From: Ureibacillus xyleni
GTDB lineage: Bacteria; Bacillota; Bacilli; Bacillales_A; Planococcaceae
DNA: 64,000 nucleotides
Assembly (NCBI RefSeq): GCF_900217795.1
Contig: NZ_OBMQ01000006.1
Coordinates: 62,001-126,000 of the forward strand
Reading direction: 5' to 3'
Every line of letters begins with the position of its first letter. The first letter of the stretch is position 1. The translations under genes and the position numbers were made by a program. The notes under the pieces are model-generated. The model did not search any database, was not told where the DNA came from, and worked only from the letters and a program-made list of their open reading frames with translations. Below, piece after piece: positions 7,259 to 16,048 of this stretch.

Positions 7259-9593
7259 AAGAAATGAGTGTGAAAAAACTGTTTACAGAGTCGAAGGGTT
7301 TTCATGTGCGAACTGTGCAGGGAAGTTTGAACGGAATGTAAAAGAACTCCCCGGCGTTCAAGATGCCAAGGTGAATTTTGGCGCATCAAAAATTAATGTT
7401 GTTGGTCATACAACAGTTGAAGAACTGGAGAAGGCAGGAGCGTTTGAAAAGTTAAAGATATATCCCGAAATGCCTAAACGACAAAAAGTTTATAGGGTTG
7501 AAGGTTTTTCCTGTGCCAACTGTGCAGGGAAATTTGAACGAAATGTAAAGCAATTGCCGGGCGTACAAGATGCAAAAGTAAATTTTGGTGCATCGAAAAT
7601 AAGTGTATTTGGGGAAACGACTATTGAAGAACTAGAGAAAGCAGGAGCGTTTGAAGGGTTAAAAGTAACGCCAGATAAGCCTGCTAAAGAGGTAACTAAA
7701 ACAACTGAGAAAATTCCACTATATAAAAAACATCAAGAACTAATTTTTTCTATCCTACTCATTGCTTTAGGCTACATTTCTTCATATATAAATTGGGAAA
7801 CCAATGTAATTACAATATTATTGTTCTTATCAGCTATTGTCATCGGGGGATTTTCTCTTTTTAAAGTGGGTATTCAAAATCTAATACGGCTTGATTTTGA
7901 TATGAAAACACTGATGACCGTGGCCATAATCGGTGCAGCCATTATCGGAGAATTGGCTGAAGGAGCAGTTGTAGTTATCCTTTTTGCTATTAGTGAGGCT
8001 TTGGAGCGCTATTCGATGGACAAAGCGCGGCAATCGATTCGTTCCTTAATGGATATTGCACCAAAAGAAGCACTTATAAGACGTCACGGTCAAGAAATGA
8101 TGGTGGCCGTTGAAGACATTGCAATTGGGGATATCATGATAGTGAAGCCAGGGCAGAAAATTGCGATGGATGGAACCGTTGTTAATGGAAGTTCTATCGT
8201 AAACCAAGCCGCTATTACAGGAGAATCAGTTCCAGTAGCTAAAAAAGTAAACGATGAAGTTTTTGCTGGTACTCTTAATAAAGAAGGCTTACTAGAAATT
8301 CGCATTACTAAATTAGTTGAAGATACTACGATTTCTAAAATAATTGAACTTGTGGAAGAAGCACAAGCAGAACGAGCACCATCTCAAGCTTTTGTCGATA
8401 AATTTGCGAAATATTATACCCCAATCATCATGGTTATTGCTGCTTTAGTTGCAATCGTTCCACCACTTGTGTTTGCTGGGGATTGGGCAGATTGGATTTA
8501 CCAAGGTCTATCCGTACTTGTTGTAGGTTGTCCGTGTGCATTAGTAATCTCTACACCAATTTCGATTGTATCTGCCATTGGAAACGCTGCTAAAAAGGGA
8601 GTGTTGATTAAAGGCGGCATTTATTTAGAAGAAATGGGGAATCTGAAAGCAATTGCTTTTGATAAGACAGGCACAATTACAAAAGGAATTCCGGTTGTAA
8701 CAAATTTCGAATTACTTAATACGGAGGATAATGAAGAACAAATTTTATCGTTTATAGCAGCTCTTGAAATTCGTTCGGGTCATCCACTTGCTAGTGCAAT
8801 AGTAAAAAAAGCAGAAGATCAACAAATTACTTATTCAAATATTAAAGTAGTGGATTATGTCTCCCTAACCGGGAAAGGTGTGAAGGGAACGATCAACGGG
8901 GTTACTTATTACATTGGAAGTCCAATACTTTTTGAGGAATTTTCTTTGCTGGACAGTGAAATTATGCAGCATATCGTTCACCTTCAAAACCAAGGCAAAA
9001 CCGTCATGCTTTTTGGTAATAAACAAAAGTTATTAGCAATGGTTGCCGTTGCTGATGAAGTGCGTGAAACAAGTCATAACGTTTTAAGTGCATTGCATGA
9101 ACTAGGGGTTAAAAAAACAGTAATGTTAACTGGTGACAATACAGCTACAGCCGAAGCAATTGGGAGAGCTGTAGGGATTTCTGAAGTAAAAGCCGAACTT
9201 ATGCCAGAAGATAAGTTAAGATATATAAAAATGTTAAGAAATGATATTGGAAAAGTAGCAATGATTGGGGATGGAGTAAATGACGCCCCGGCATTAGCAG
9301 CCTCAACAGTAGGGATTGCTATGGGTGGAGCAGGTACTGATACAGCATTGGAAACAGCAGATGTTGCATTAATGGCTGATGATTTAAGTAAACTACCTTT
9401 CACCATCAAATTAAGTCGTAAAGCATTAAGAATTATTCAAACAAATATTACATTTTCATTAGGAATTAAATTACTTGCCTTATTGCTAGTTGTTCCAGGT
9501 TGGTTAACTCTATGGATTGCCATTTTTGCAGATATTGGCGCAACACTACTAGTATCATTAAATAGTATGCGGTTGATGGGGGTTAAAGAGTAA
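7251..9593 (+). CDS. cadA: CadA, P1B-type Cd2+/Zn2+/Pb2+-exporting ATPase
   Basis: 780 aa. Two N-terminal heavy-metal-associated domains (each with [14 protein letters not shown]) are followed by the P-type core: CPC in [11 protein letters not shown], the phosphorylation motif DKTGT, SGHPLA and [11 protein letters not shown]. It pumps Cd, Zn or Pb out across the cytoplasmic membrane. The start is TTG 7251, with AAAAGGAG about 10 nt upstream and an 8-nt overlap with cadC; no in-frame ATG exists near it. The two metal-binding domains are almost copies of each other. No lspA-like gene follows, unlike some cad operons. Confidence 0.93.
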   Translation: MNERNECEKTVYRVEGFSCANCAGKFERNVKELPGVQDAKVNFGASKINVVGHTTVEELEKAGAFEKLKIYPEMPKRQKVYRVEGFSCANCAGKFERNVKQLPGVQDAKVNFGASKISVFGETTIEELEKAGAFEGLKVTPDKPAKEVTKTTEKIPLYKKHQELIFSILLIALGYISSYINWETNVITILLFLSAIVIGGFSLFKVGIQNLIRLDFDMKTLMTVAIIGAAIIGELAEGAVVVILFAISEALERYSMDKARQSIRSLMDIAPKEALIRRHGQEMMVAVEDIAIGDIMIVKPGQKIAMDGTVVNGSSIVNQAAITGESVPVAKKVNDEVFAGTLNKEGLLEIRITKLVEDTTISKIIELVEEAQAERAPSQAFVDKFAKYYTPIIMVIAALVAIVPPLVFAGDWADWIYQGLSVLVVGCPCALVISTPISIVSAIGNAAKKGVLIKGGIYLEEMGNLKAIAFDKTGTITKGIPVVTNFELLNTEDNEEQILSFIAALEIRSGHPLASAIVKKAEDQQITYSNIKVVDYVSLTGKGVKGTINGVTYYIGSPILFEEFSLLDSEIMQHIVHLQNQGKTVMLFGNKQKLLAMVAVADEVRETSHNVLSALHELGVKKTVMLTGDNTATAEAIGRAVGISEVKAELMPEDKLRYIKMLRNDIGKVAMIGDGVNDAPALAASTVGIAMGGAGTDTALETADVALMADDLSKLPFTIKLSRKALRIIQTNITFSLGIKLLALLLVVPGWLTLWIAIFADIGATLLVSLNSMRLMGVKE
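7275..7690 (+). repeat. Intragenic tandem duplication of the metal-binding domain in cadA
   Basis: Two consecutive units of about 69 codons encode nearly the same protein, both containing FERNVK-(E/Q)[16 protein letters not shown]. At the DNA level many third positions differ, so the duplication is not recent and the protein sequence has been kept. Confidence 0.85.
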
Positions 9594-9873
9594 CTTATTT
9601 TAGTTGAAACTTTTAAGAAAATGAATCGTAAATATATTATGTTGCAATTATGGAAAAATCTATTTGCAAGAAGGAGCAAGTATCTATTTTGTATCACTGA
9701 TTGAAAAAGTTATTATTTATAGTCTACTTTATTACCCTTGTGGAAGCATATTACTCCACTCTTTTTATAGAGCCTAAGATGCCTCCTAGATTACAAACTC
9801 AAAATGCTCAAGTTTCTATCCAACCTACTATTTCTCTGGTGCAGATGCGGTAGCAAAGATTAATAAGTAATAC
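9594..9873. other. Gene-poor gap after cadA
   Basis: About 280 bp without a convincing gene. A 50-codon frame from TTG 9702 begins MKKLLFIVYFITLVEAYY, and another frame near 9810-9870 ends GADAVAKINK at a stop just before a terminator. These may be pieces of a decayed gene, but I cannot name it. Confidence 0.3.
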
Positions 9874-9906
9874 AAAAGCGTTGTTCTTAATTGAATAACG
9901 CTTTTT
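9874..9906 (+). terminator. Intrinsic terminator
   Basis: Stem AAAAGCGTTGTTC/GAATAACGCTTTTT with a short loop. It lies between the cad operon and the methyltransferase gene. Confidence 0.8.
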
Positions 9907-9941
9907 AATTGGATTAAAATGGATATAATGGGGGGATACAA

Positions 9942-10538
9942 TTGAAGTTACTTGATAAGCTGATAGAGCAAGCAAAAAACCCAAACGGTATTTTAGGTTC
10001 GGTTATGTTAAAAATTATGAATAAAGCTCATATTGAAATGAATAGGTGGGCTTTAGAGAAAATTAAGGTACAGGAAGATGCTGTTATACTCGATGTAGGT
10101 TGTGGAGGGGGAAAAACACTGCAACTTTTATCGAAATTGCATACAACTGCACAAGTTTATGGAATCGATTACTCGGAACAGGCAGTGAAAGATTCCATTA
10201 GAGCAAATCAAGCTGAGGTAGAAGTGGGGAAAATACACGTTCAACAAGCGAGCGTCACGAACATCCCATTTTTAGAAAGTACTTTTGATATTATCACGGC
10301 ATTCCAAACTCATTATTTTTGGACGGATATGGAAAATAGCGTAAAAGAGATATTTAGAGTTCTGAAAAAAGACGGATCATTCTTCATTATTTCGGAAATA
10401 TATAAAATCAATTATCATATGAAAGTCTATAAAACAAACGATGAAATGAAACATTTATATAAAGAAGTAGGATTTAACACAGTAGAATTTTACGAACATC
10501 CTAATAGAAAATGGATTTGTATTAAGGGCATTAAATAA
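9942..10538 (+). CDS. Class I SAM-dependent methyltransferase
   Basis: 198 aa. The SAM-binding motif I VILDVGCGGGKTL lies at about residues 47-59, an acidic motif II in YGIDYSEQ and motif IV-like FDIITAFQTHYFW further on. The layout matches the Methyltransf_11/25 group of small-molecule methyltransferases; the substrate cannot be told. The TTG start has a GGGGGGA ribosome binding site. The gene stands alone between terminators. Confidence 0.8.
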   Translation: MKLLDKLIEQAKNPNGILGSVMLKIMNKAHIEMNRWALEKIKVQEDAVILDVGCGGGKTLQLLSKLHTTAQVYGIDYSEQAVKDSIRANQAEVEVGKIHVQQASVTNIPFLESTFDIITAFQTHYFWTDMENSVKEIFRVLKKDGSFFIISEIYKINYHMKVYKTNDEMKHLYKEVGFNTVEFYEHPNRKWICIKGIK

Positions 10539-10540
10539 AA

Positions 10541-10580
10541 AAAGTAGCTATGACCAAAACTTTGGTGATAGCTACCTTTT
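10541..10580. terminator. Bidirectional terminator
   Basis: A long stem AAAGTAGCTATGACCAAA with its near-complement ending in CTACCTTTT, and A/T tails on both sides. It serves the methyltransferase gene and the convergent membrane-protein gene. Confidence 0.8.
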
Positions 10581-10582
10581 AA

Positions 10583-11110
10583 CTACGATGTCACTTTTTT
10601 TGGAAAGATAATGTAAGATAAGCTGATGACACCATCAATTAATAACACTAAACCCCATACTCTCCAAACACCAGTTAAAGCTTCAATCCCTTGTGAACCA
10701 ACAAAAGTAATCATTCCCCAAAACAGCAAGCTTCCTATTGTAAAGGCAGTAGCGTGTCTTGCCCACATCTTCATCTCATGAATACCTTTTGCTATGCCGG
10801 TTAATGTCTGTTTATTAGATGCTTTCTTTAAGAACCATGTTTGGAACTTCTCATCTGCCCAAGCAATCATTGTTTTTCCGTATGCTATGGATACCCCAAT
10901 ATAAATGACGGATATTCCGTGTGCGGTAGTAGCAGTTGCACCATTTCGTAAATCTATAACGGTCAAAGCAACTAGTGCAAGGTCGATGAATGGGGTCATA
11001 AGGAAAAATAAAATGCTTACTTTTTTCCACTGCAACACATATCTAGAAAAGAGTCCTGCAATAATCACAATCCAAAATGCAACTTCAGCAGTAATAATCC
11101 ATTTTATCAT
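10583..11110 (-). CDS. Multi-pass membrane protein of unknown function
   Basis: 175 aa with about five hydrophobic helices, starting MIKWIITAEVAFWIVIIAGL. There is no catalytic motif; it resembles the YmcC-like group of Bacillus membrane proteins by eye only. The start ATG 11110 has AAAGGAGTT upstream; a longer frame to 11236 runs through the promoter region and is unlikely. It is divergent from a TetR regulator, with two matching operators between them, so the regulator very probably controls it. A role in export or stress is a guess from that arrangement. Confidence 0.75.
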   Translation of the reverse strand: MIKWIITAEVAFWIVIIAGLFSRYVLQWKKVSILFFLMTPFIDLALVALTVIDLRNGATATTAHGISVIYIGVSIAYGKTMIAWADEKFQTWFLKKASNKQTLTGIAKGIHEMKMWARHATAFTIGSLLFWGMITFVGSQGIEALTGVWRVWGLVLLIDGVISLSYIIFPKKVTS

Positions 11111-11133
11111 GTTAAAACTCCTTTTTATTTTAT

Positions 11134-11209
11134 TTAATACGTTTGTATTAAAATAATAACACGTCATTTTAAATAATACAAGTGTACTATTTAAAAAATG
11201 AGTTATAAT
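11134..11209. promoter_or_regulatory. Divergent promoter region with two TetR-type operators
   Basis: Two 18-bp dyads share the form ATANTAC-N4-GTANTAT: TTAATACGTTTGTATTAA (11134-11151, perfect 7-bp arms) and ATAATACAAGTGTACTAT (11173-11190). Their centres are 39 bp apart. A perfect -10 TATAAT for the TetR gene lies at 11204-11209. Binding at both would repress both directions. Confidence 0.7.
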
Positions 11210-11215
11210 ATAGTC

Positions 11216-11788
11216 ATGCCAAAAATAGTGAATCATGAAGAAAGAAAAGCGTTAATTGCAAAAGCTACGTGGAATGTTATAGCTAGAGATGGGCTTGGTG
11301 GGGCTTCTGTTCGTTCAATAGCAAAGGAGGCGAATCTTTCATTAGGTGCAGTTCGACATTACTTCAATACACAAGAAGAGTTGCTGGAGTTTGCCATGCA
11401 ATTAGTCGAAGAACAAGCAACGGACAGAATTATGGAGCATGCAAAAGAGTCACTACCACCGAAAACAATTACATTGAACATGTTAATGGAGCTCATTCCA
11501 CCAGAGAATCGAGTTGTTGAAATGCAAGTTTGGTTAGAATACATCTCCTACAAACTAAGAAAAAAAGAGTTAAAAGAAGACTCTGTTCATCAAGGAATTG
11601 TTTTAATCATGAATAGGCTGAATGATGCAGGGCTTTTGAAAGCGGAAGTCAATTTAGAAGAAGAGATTATTCATTTACACGCATTAATTGACGGAATAGC
11701 ATTGCATCTTTTAATGGGCTTTGTCACGATTGGGAGAGATAGAATTCGTGCTTTAATCGAAAGGGAATTGGATCGAATTTTTACATAA
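11216..11788 (+). CDS. TetR-family transcriptional regulator
   Basis: 190 aa. The N-terminal helix-turn-helix spans about residues 12-55, with GGASVRSIAKEANLSLGAVR and HYFNTQEEL typical of TetR; the C-terminal ligand domain is unassigned. The start ATG 11216 gives the family-typical MPKIVNHEERK beginning. It has no ribosome binding site and lies 7 nt after TATAAT, so the mRNA is probably leaderless. An earlier ATG 11198 would overlap the promoter. It likely represses itself and the divergent membrane-protein gene. Confidence 0.88.
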   Translation: MPKIVNHEERKALIAKATWNVIARDGLGGASVRSIAKEANLSLGAVRHYFNTQEELLEFAMQLVEEQATDRIMEHAKESLPPKTITLNMLMELIPPENRVVEMQVWLEYISYKLRKKELKEDSVHQGIVLIMNRLNDAGLLKAEVNLEEEIIHLHALIDGIALHLLMGFVTIGRDRIRALIERELDRIFT

Positions 11789-11807
11789 TTATGAGAGGAA
11801 GGTATGT

Positions 11808-12536
11808 ATGAAAATTTTTGCTCACCGGGGTTATTCTGCGAAATATCCTGAAAACACGATAGCGGCTTTTCAGGCAGCTGCTCAATTACCGATATATGGT
11901 GTGGAATTGGATGTACATTTAACAAAGGATAATCAAATAGTCGTAATCCACGATGAAACCATTGATCGCACATCAAATGGTAGTGGTTTTGTAAAAGATC
12001 TAACTTTAGAGCAACTTCGTAAATTTGATTTTGGTTCTTGGCTTGGGGAGGAATATGCCGGTGAGAAAATCCCGACATTATCTGAAGTATTGGCTTTATT
12101 TTGCAAAACAAATCTAATGGTGAACATCGAATTGAAATCGGATATTTTTGTATATGCCGGTTTGGAAGAAAAAGTTTTACAAGAGGTGAGTACATTTGGA
12201 ATGCAGGATCAAATAATCATTTCTTCATTTGATCATGAAGCGGTGAACCGAGTTGCTCGCCTTGCACCGAATGTTGAAAACGCAGCTTTGTTTGCCAATA
12301 TGATATTAAATGTAGTGGATTACCAAAAAACAATTCCCACAAAGGCACTCCATGTTGCTTTACCAACTGCAGTTCGCAAACCCGTTCTAGAGGCTATTAA
12401 AAAGAATTCAGTTGTTCGCGTGTATACCGTAAATGAGATTGACCATGCAGAAGTGCTCTTAAATATCGGGGTCGATGCGATTTTTACGGATGAACCGGAG
12501 AAGATGCTAGAGTTTATGAAGTTACGAGGTCGGTAA
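11808..12536 (+). CDS. Glycerophosphodiester phosphodiesterase
   Basis: 242 aa, one GDPD domain. Catalytic features are visible: HRGYSAKYPENT at residues 5-16, the ELDVHLTKDNQIVVIHDE segment with metal-binding Glu and Asp and the second His, and ELK around 105. It cleaves glycerophosphodiesters to glycerol-3-phosphate and an alcohol. There is no signal peptide, so it acts in the cytoplasm, probably in lipid-head-group turnover. It starts 19 nt after the TetR gene with an AGAGGAAGG ribosome binding site, so it may share the transcript. Confidence 0.9.
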   Translation: MKIFAHRGYSAKYPENTIAAFQAAAQLPIYGVELDVHLTKDNQIVVIHDETIDRTSNGSGFVKDLTLEQLRKFDFGSWLGEEYAGEKIPTLSEVLALFCKTNLMVNIELKSDIFVYAGLEEKVLQEVSTFGMQDQIIISSFDHEAVNRVARLAPNVENAALFANMILNVVDYQKTIPTKALHVALPTAVRKPVLEAIKKNSVVRVYTVNEIDHAEVLLNIGVDAIFTDEPEKMLEFMKLRGR

Positions 12537-12636
12537 ACCTTTCCAACCATTTCCTGCTTTAGACGAAATGGCTGGTCTTGCATAGGGATGAAGATTTCGC
12601 TCTTGTAATGCTTGAAAACATCCTTATTCTGGTAAC

Positions 12637-12792
12637 TCATATTCTGTTTTTTCGTGACTTTTCTTGAACTAAGGCATTCAACTTTTTTAAATACGCATTT
12701 TCCATTTCTAGACGTTCTATCTCTGCTTTCAGTGCTTTAATTTTGCGTTCTTCCTCGGTGTCTTTTATTTGCTTATTATTTTCATTTTTCAT
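12637..12792 (-). pseudogene. IS3-type OrfA C-terminal fragment, or small coiled-coil protein
   Basis: 51 aa with a good AGGAGC ribosome binding site. The core IERLEMENAYLKKLNALVQE is a leucine-zipper segment like the C-terminus of OrfA in IS3/IS150-family transposons. There is no upstream HTH part and no OrfB, so it is either an IS scar or a small coiled-coil protein in its own right. The ribosome binding site at the right distance is unexpected for a random scar. Confidence 0.5.
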
Positions 12793-13191
12793 AGATGAAA
12801 GCTCCTAATTTTTTTGATTATTTAGTCTGTGCGATTTACATCCACTATAAATTATTGTGTATAACTTGTACATTACAGAACTACGATTTTAAACTCCATA
12901 ATAGTATATAAGTTAATGAAATTCTGCTCCAGAGTCCCAATTTTCTTTTACTCTCCGGCACACCGTTAAAACGCGCTGGAAAAAATTGTTTCAGCACATT
13001 GATGAAAATAAAAACAGCAAAAGAAATTAGTAAAAACGGTCATCATCACACTAATGAATATAAAAAAATATTTATTGAAAACTGTATTCATCACAACACT
13101 GAAACAAACCGTAAAAGAAATTTAATAAAAAATATTTATAGCTGCAATGACAACACGTGACTCAAACAAATCCAACAAAAAAAGTAACAAA
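12793..13191. other. Gap of about 400 bp without a supported gene
   Basis: AT-rich DNA, strongly A-rich on the plus strand at its right half. A 52-codon frame from ATG 13002 to 13160 (His/Asn/Lys-rich) has no ribosome binding site and probably reflects base composition. No operator or RNA motif recognised. Confidence 0.4.
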
Positions 13192-13220
13192 TAAAAAACC
13201 GGGCATGAACTTAAGCCCGG
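13192..13220 (-). terminator. Intrinsic terminator of the DUF2804 gene
   Basis: Stem CCGGGC/GCCCGG followed on the minus strand by TTTTTTA, directly after the stop codon. Confidence 0.85.
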
Positions 13221-13221
13221 A

Positions 13222-14271
13222 TTACCATTTCGCTACATGTTCCTCTATACAGCCCAACATTTGTTGGATGAATAGGGTTTCTCCATTATCTAGTTTAATT
13301 TGACCGCTATAGTAGCCGACCATTTGATGGATTTCTGATTTGACCAGTTTTGCATTTGTTTCAGAAACGCGCTCAAAGAATGGGTGGAACGTTAACATCA
13401 CTTGATCTGTAAATTTCGTAGTGATGTACCACGGTTTCATTAAGCTAGAACGGTCATAAGTGAAAATAACGTCTTCGTGGATTTTTGTCATGTGTCCATT
13501 AACGAACACCGCGTTTTCCGTCATTCCGGTTCCGTCCGTCCATTTCCCACCAAAATTAATGCCGATTCGCTTATCACGAATTCGTTGGGAAGCCATACCC
13601 CAGTTCCATATCGCTTCTCGTGGCCAAACTCCACGCCCGAAATCCAAAACTGTAAAACAATCCTCAAGATTAAAATTAAACATTCGATTTCCAATACGCA
13701 CAAAACCACTTGTAGGCAATGTATGATGTTTTGCAGTGAATTGGAAACTTTGACGATTCCAAGGCACAACCACATTTAACGTATCATCATCTTTTGGATG
13801 CTGGATAATTAGCTCTGTTTGCAGCGATTCATTATCGAAGTTATTTGATGATATATTTAAAAACGTTTGATTTTGAAAATGTGTAATGTCTAGATTTATC
13901 TCATTATTTGAAAAACATAAAGGTTCCAACACTTTTGTGGGCATTTTTAGTTTGCTGCCGATTCCGAGTGGTATTGTAACCGTCTTTTCATAAAATCTTT
14001 GCGTTTCATATTCTAAAAAATAGATGGAACAAAGAGCAGCATAATCAAAATGACAAACAGTAACTGAAAATAAAATTTCCTCACCATACACACACCAGTA
14101 ATTCCATTTCTTTTTCCGTAAAAAGTGGCCAGTTAAATTGCAATCAATAATTGGTTTTCGAGCATAACCAATAGCCTCAGGATTTAGATTGCCCTTTTTG
14201 TCACAAAGCATTGTAAAGCTCACTATTTCTTTTTCAGCGTGCTGCGTCAAAGCCAACATCCTCTCACTCAC
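13222..14271 (-). CDS. DUF2804 domain protein
   Basis: 349 aa covering one DUF2804 domain. Diagnostic motifs are FGRGVWPREAIWNWG and NFGGKWTDGTGMTENAVFV in the middle of the protein. The family is widespread but has no established activity; the fold is lipocalin/carotenoid-hydratase-like in appearance, which is inference. No signal peptide. The start is uncertain: GTG 14271 opens the frame, but TTG 14250 has a GAGAGG ribosome binding site 9 nt upstream and would give the more usual short N-terminus. Monocistronic. Confidence 0.85.
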   Translation of the reverse strand: MSERMLALTQHAEKEIVSFTMLCDKKGNLNPEAIGYARKPIIDCNLTGHFLRKKKWNYWCVYGEEILFSVTVCHFDYAALCSIYFLEYETQRFYEKTVTIPLGIGSKLKMPTKVLEPLCFSNNEINLDITHFQNQTFLNISSNNFDNESLQTELIIQHPKDDDTLNVVVPWNRQSFQFTAKHHTLPTSGFVRIGNRMFNFNLEDCFTVLDFGRGVWPREAIWNWGMASQRIRDKRIGINFGGKWTDGTGMTENAVFVNGHMTKIHEDVIFTYDRSSLMKPWYITTKFTDQVMLTFHPFFERVSETNAKLVKSEIHQMVGYYSGQIKLDNGETLFIQQMLGCIEEHVAKW

Positions 14272-14510
14272 ATTCTATCTATTCTATGTTTCCTATCTAT
14301 TGGAAGTAATATGATAGTCCTTTGTAAAATATATCGTTTAATGTGCATTTGTAATAATTAAAATAAATAAATTTAGATACCCGAATTTTCATTAAATTTA
14401 TTGTATCAAAAAATTAGCAGTGTTGCTTAAAATAGGAATCTTCTTTCAATTTCAAAATTGTAGAAAGTTAAAAATCCAAGATGCATAGGATAAATAAAGG
14501 AGGTCAAAAA

Positions 14511-15047
14511 ATTACAACCTATTATAACCGTAGTGCGGCTGTACAGTATGCTCGAACTTGGTGGAATGGGAGAAATCCGAATTACCCTGCATTTCAAGAT
14601 GATTGTACAAACTTCATTTCTCAATGTTTGCGTGCAGGGGGGGCCCCAATGTCAGGTTATCCAAATCGTGCTCGAGGATGGTGGATCACGGATGGATGGA
14701 AAAGCGGGCGCAATGTAGGAGGATATTTTTCAAATGAAACATGGAGTTATAGCTGGTCAGTATCCAATAGCTTACGTTGGTATTTAGAGAATGCAAGGAC
14801 GGGACTAACGGCGAAACGAGTTCAATCACCGTCTGAGTTAGAAATAGGCGATGTAATATTTTATGATTTTCAAGGAGACGGACGTATCGATCATAGTACG
14901 ATTGTGACGAGTATTGTAAATGGAGTTCCCTTTATCCATGCACATACTGTAAATAGTGCAGATCGGCATTACGACTATTCGAATTCATATGCTTATACCC
15001 CAAATATAAAATATTACTTTTTTAAAATAGATGATGTTTTCAACTGA
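14511..15047 (+). CDS. Amidase_6-type cysteine amidase
   Basis: About 178 aa. The putative amidase domain is recognisable from NRSAAVQYARTWWN, the catalytic-Cys segment DCTNFISQCLRAGG, GWWITDG, the His in DGRIDHSTIV and the terminal HAHT region. Related Bacillus proteins such as YhbB are linked to the cell wall or spore, but this one has no signal peptide. A textbook AAAGGAGGT lies at 14496-14504, 6 nt before an in-frame ATT (14511); the only upstream ATG (14481) has no ribosome binding site. ATT is therefore the likely, rare start. If not, the gene starts at 14481. Confidence 0.8.
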   Translation: MTTYYNRSAAVQYARTWWNGRNPNYPAFQDDCTNFISQCLRAGGAPMSGYPNRARGWWITDGWKSGRNVGGYFSNETWSYSWSVSNSLRWYLENARTGLTAKRVQSPSELEIGDVIFYDFQGDGRIDHSTIVTSIVNGVPFIHAHTVNSADRHYDYSNSYAYTPNIKYYFFKIDDVFN

Positions 15048-15155
15048 AAATTGCAAATTGTAAGCAATATTTAAAATCCCAAATATTTATGTTAAGGTTA
15101 AATTGATATAACCATTACAATACGTCTAGATTTTAAGATAAGGAGAGACACAATA

Positions 15156-15755
15156 ATGAACGAACAATCGTTATCTGTAAGGGAAGCAATTATCGGGAGA
15201 CGTTCAATTAAAAAATTTAACGGCCAACCAGTAGATCGAGATGATTTAATGCGAATCATTGATGATGCTGTATGGGCACCGAATCATCAAAACAGAGAAC
15301 CTTGGCGATTAGTCGTAGCGTGTGGAAAAGAGATTTTCCAACTATATAAACTATTGCGTGATACAACTATCCCTAAATGGAAAGAGCTTACGGATGAAGC
15401 ACTAGATAAACAAATGCAAAAGTTTACGACTGTTGGGGCTTTTGTTTTTGTAATTGTCCCTGAAGACGTTCGCCAAAAACAAAGATTAGAGGATTATGCA
15501 GCAGCAAGTACATTTATTCAAAATATCCAGCTTCTTGCTTGGGATTACGGAATTGGATCCTGTTGGAAAACTCCAGATTTTTTAGATGCGCCAACGTTCC
15601 GTGAAGCAATTGGTGCTAAACCTGGAGAGCGGATTATTTCAATGCTTCAATTAGGTTATTTTGATGAACTTCCTAAAGCGGTAGAGCGCAAAAAAGCGAA
15701 AGAAATTGTGACGATTTTCGGAAAATTGGATGAAGAAGAAGAGAAAGAAGTATAA
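15156..15755 (+). CDS. Nitroreductase-family flavoprotein
   Basis: 199 aa FMN-dependent nitroreductase fold. REAIIGRRSIKKFNG at the N-terminus, WAPNHQNREPWRLVV (FMN-binding) at about 44-58 and GIGSCWKTPDF near 130 are family hallmarks. These enzymes reduce nitro groups, quinones or enones with NAD(P)H in the cytoplasm; the natural substrate is unknown. An AAGGAGAG ribosome binding site precedes ATG. Monocistronic. Confidence 0.88.
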   Translation: MNEQSLSVREAIIGRRSIKKFNGQPVDRDDLMRIIDDAVWAPNHQNREPWRLVVACGKEIFQLYKLLRDTTIPKWKELTDEALDKQMQKFTTVGAFVFVIVPEDVRQKQRLEDYAAASTFIQNIQLLAWDYGIGSCWKTPDFLDAPTFREAIGAKPGERIISMLQLGYFDELPKAVERKKAKEIVTIFGKLDEEEEKEV

Positions 15756-15916
15756 AGAGTTGTTCAATTAATTATATTGATATATTTTTTGCGGTGTGTA
15801 AATACTCGTTCTAACATCGATATTTTAAAGATACACCTTATAATTTTTTTATTGTATATCTAATAATTTTTTTAAGTACCTCACTTTTTTAAAATAGGTA
15901 AATTTGAGGAAATAAA

Positions 15917-16048
15917 TTGAAAAACAGTTTAAAATTAAACGCAAGGACACTACTCGTCTTTGCGTTTTTTATATATACAACTGAAGAGAAGGGGAAGCAC
16001 ATTGTCAAAACACTTGATGGAAAAGTTGGGGAATTTAGTTGGGAATAA
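15917..16048 (+). CDS. Possible leader ORF of the MmpL-type exporter gene
   Basis: A 43-codon frame from TTG 15917 with a TGAGGA ribosome binding site 8 nt upstream. It runs through an intrinsic terminator hairpin (15937-15970) and ends 46 nt inside the exporter gene, in another reading frame. Its position suits ribosome-mediated attenuation, where a stalled ribosome would melt the terminator. It could also be a chance frame. Confidence 0.35.
   Translation: MKNSLKLNARTLLVFAFFIYTTEEKGKHIVKTLDGKVGEFSWE
15937..15970 (+). terminator. Terminator/attenuator in the exporter leader
   Basis: Stem AAACGCAAGGA/TCTTTGCGTTT with a 9-nt loop and a T-run, located 32 nt before the exporter start. No complete gene precedes it within 180 nt, so it acts on the leader transcript. 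Confidence 0.65.

Noticed and set aside
9702-9854. 50-codon frame with hydrophobic N-terminus after cadA (possible lspA or transport relic)
   Set aside because: No good ribosome binding site and no resemblance to signal peptidase II or another family that I can defend.
10583-11236. 217-residue reading of the membrane-protein gene
   Set aside because: The extension covers the operators and the TetR promoter; ATG 11110 with AAAGGAG is the better start.
12320-12640. Minus-strand 106-codon frame overlapping the glycerophosphodiesterase gene, as a possible IS3 OrfB remnant
   Set aside because: No DDE motif or OrfB-like sequence; it is mainly the antisense of a well-supported gene.
13002-13160. 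52-codon plus-strand frame rich in His, Asn and Lys
   Set aside because: No ribosome binding site, and the A-rich strand makes stop-free frames likely by chance.
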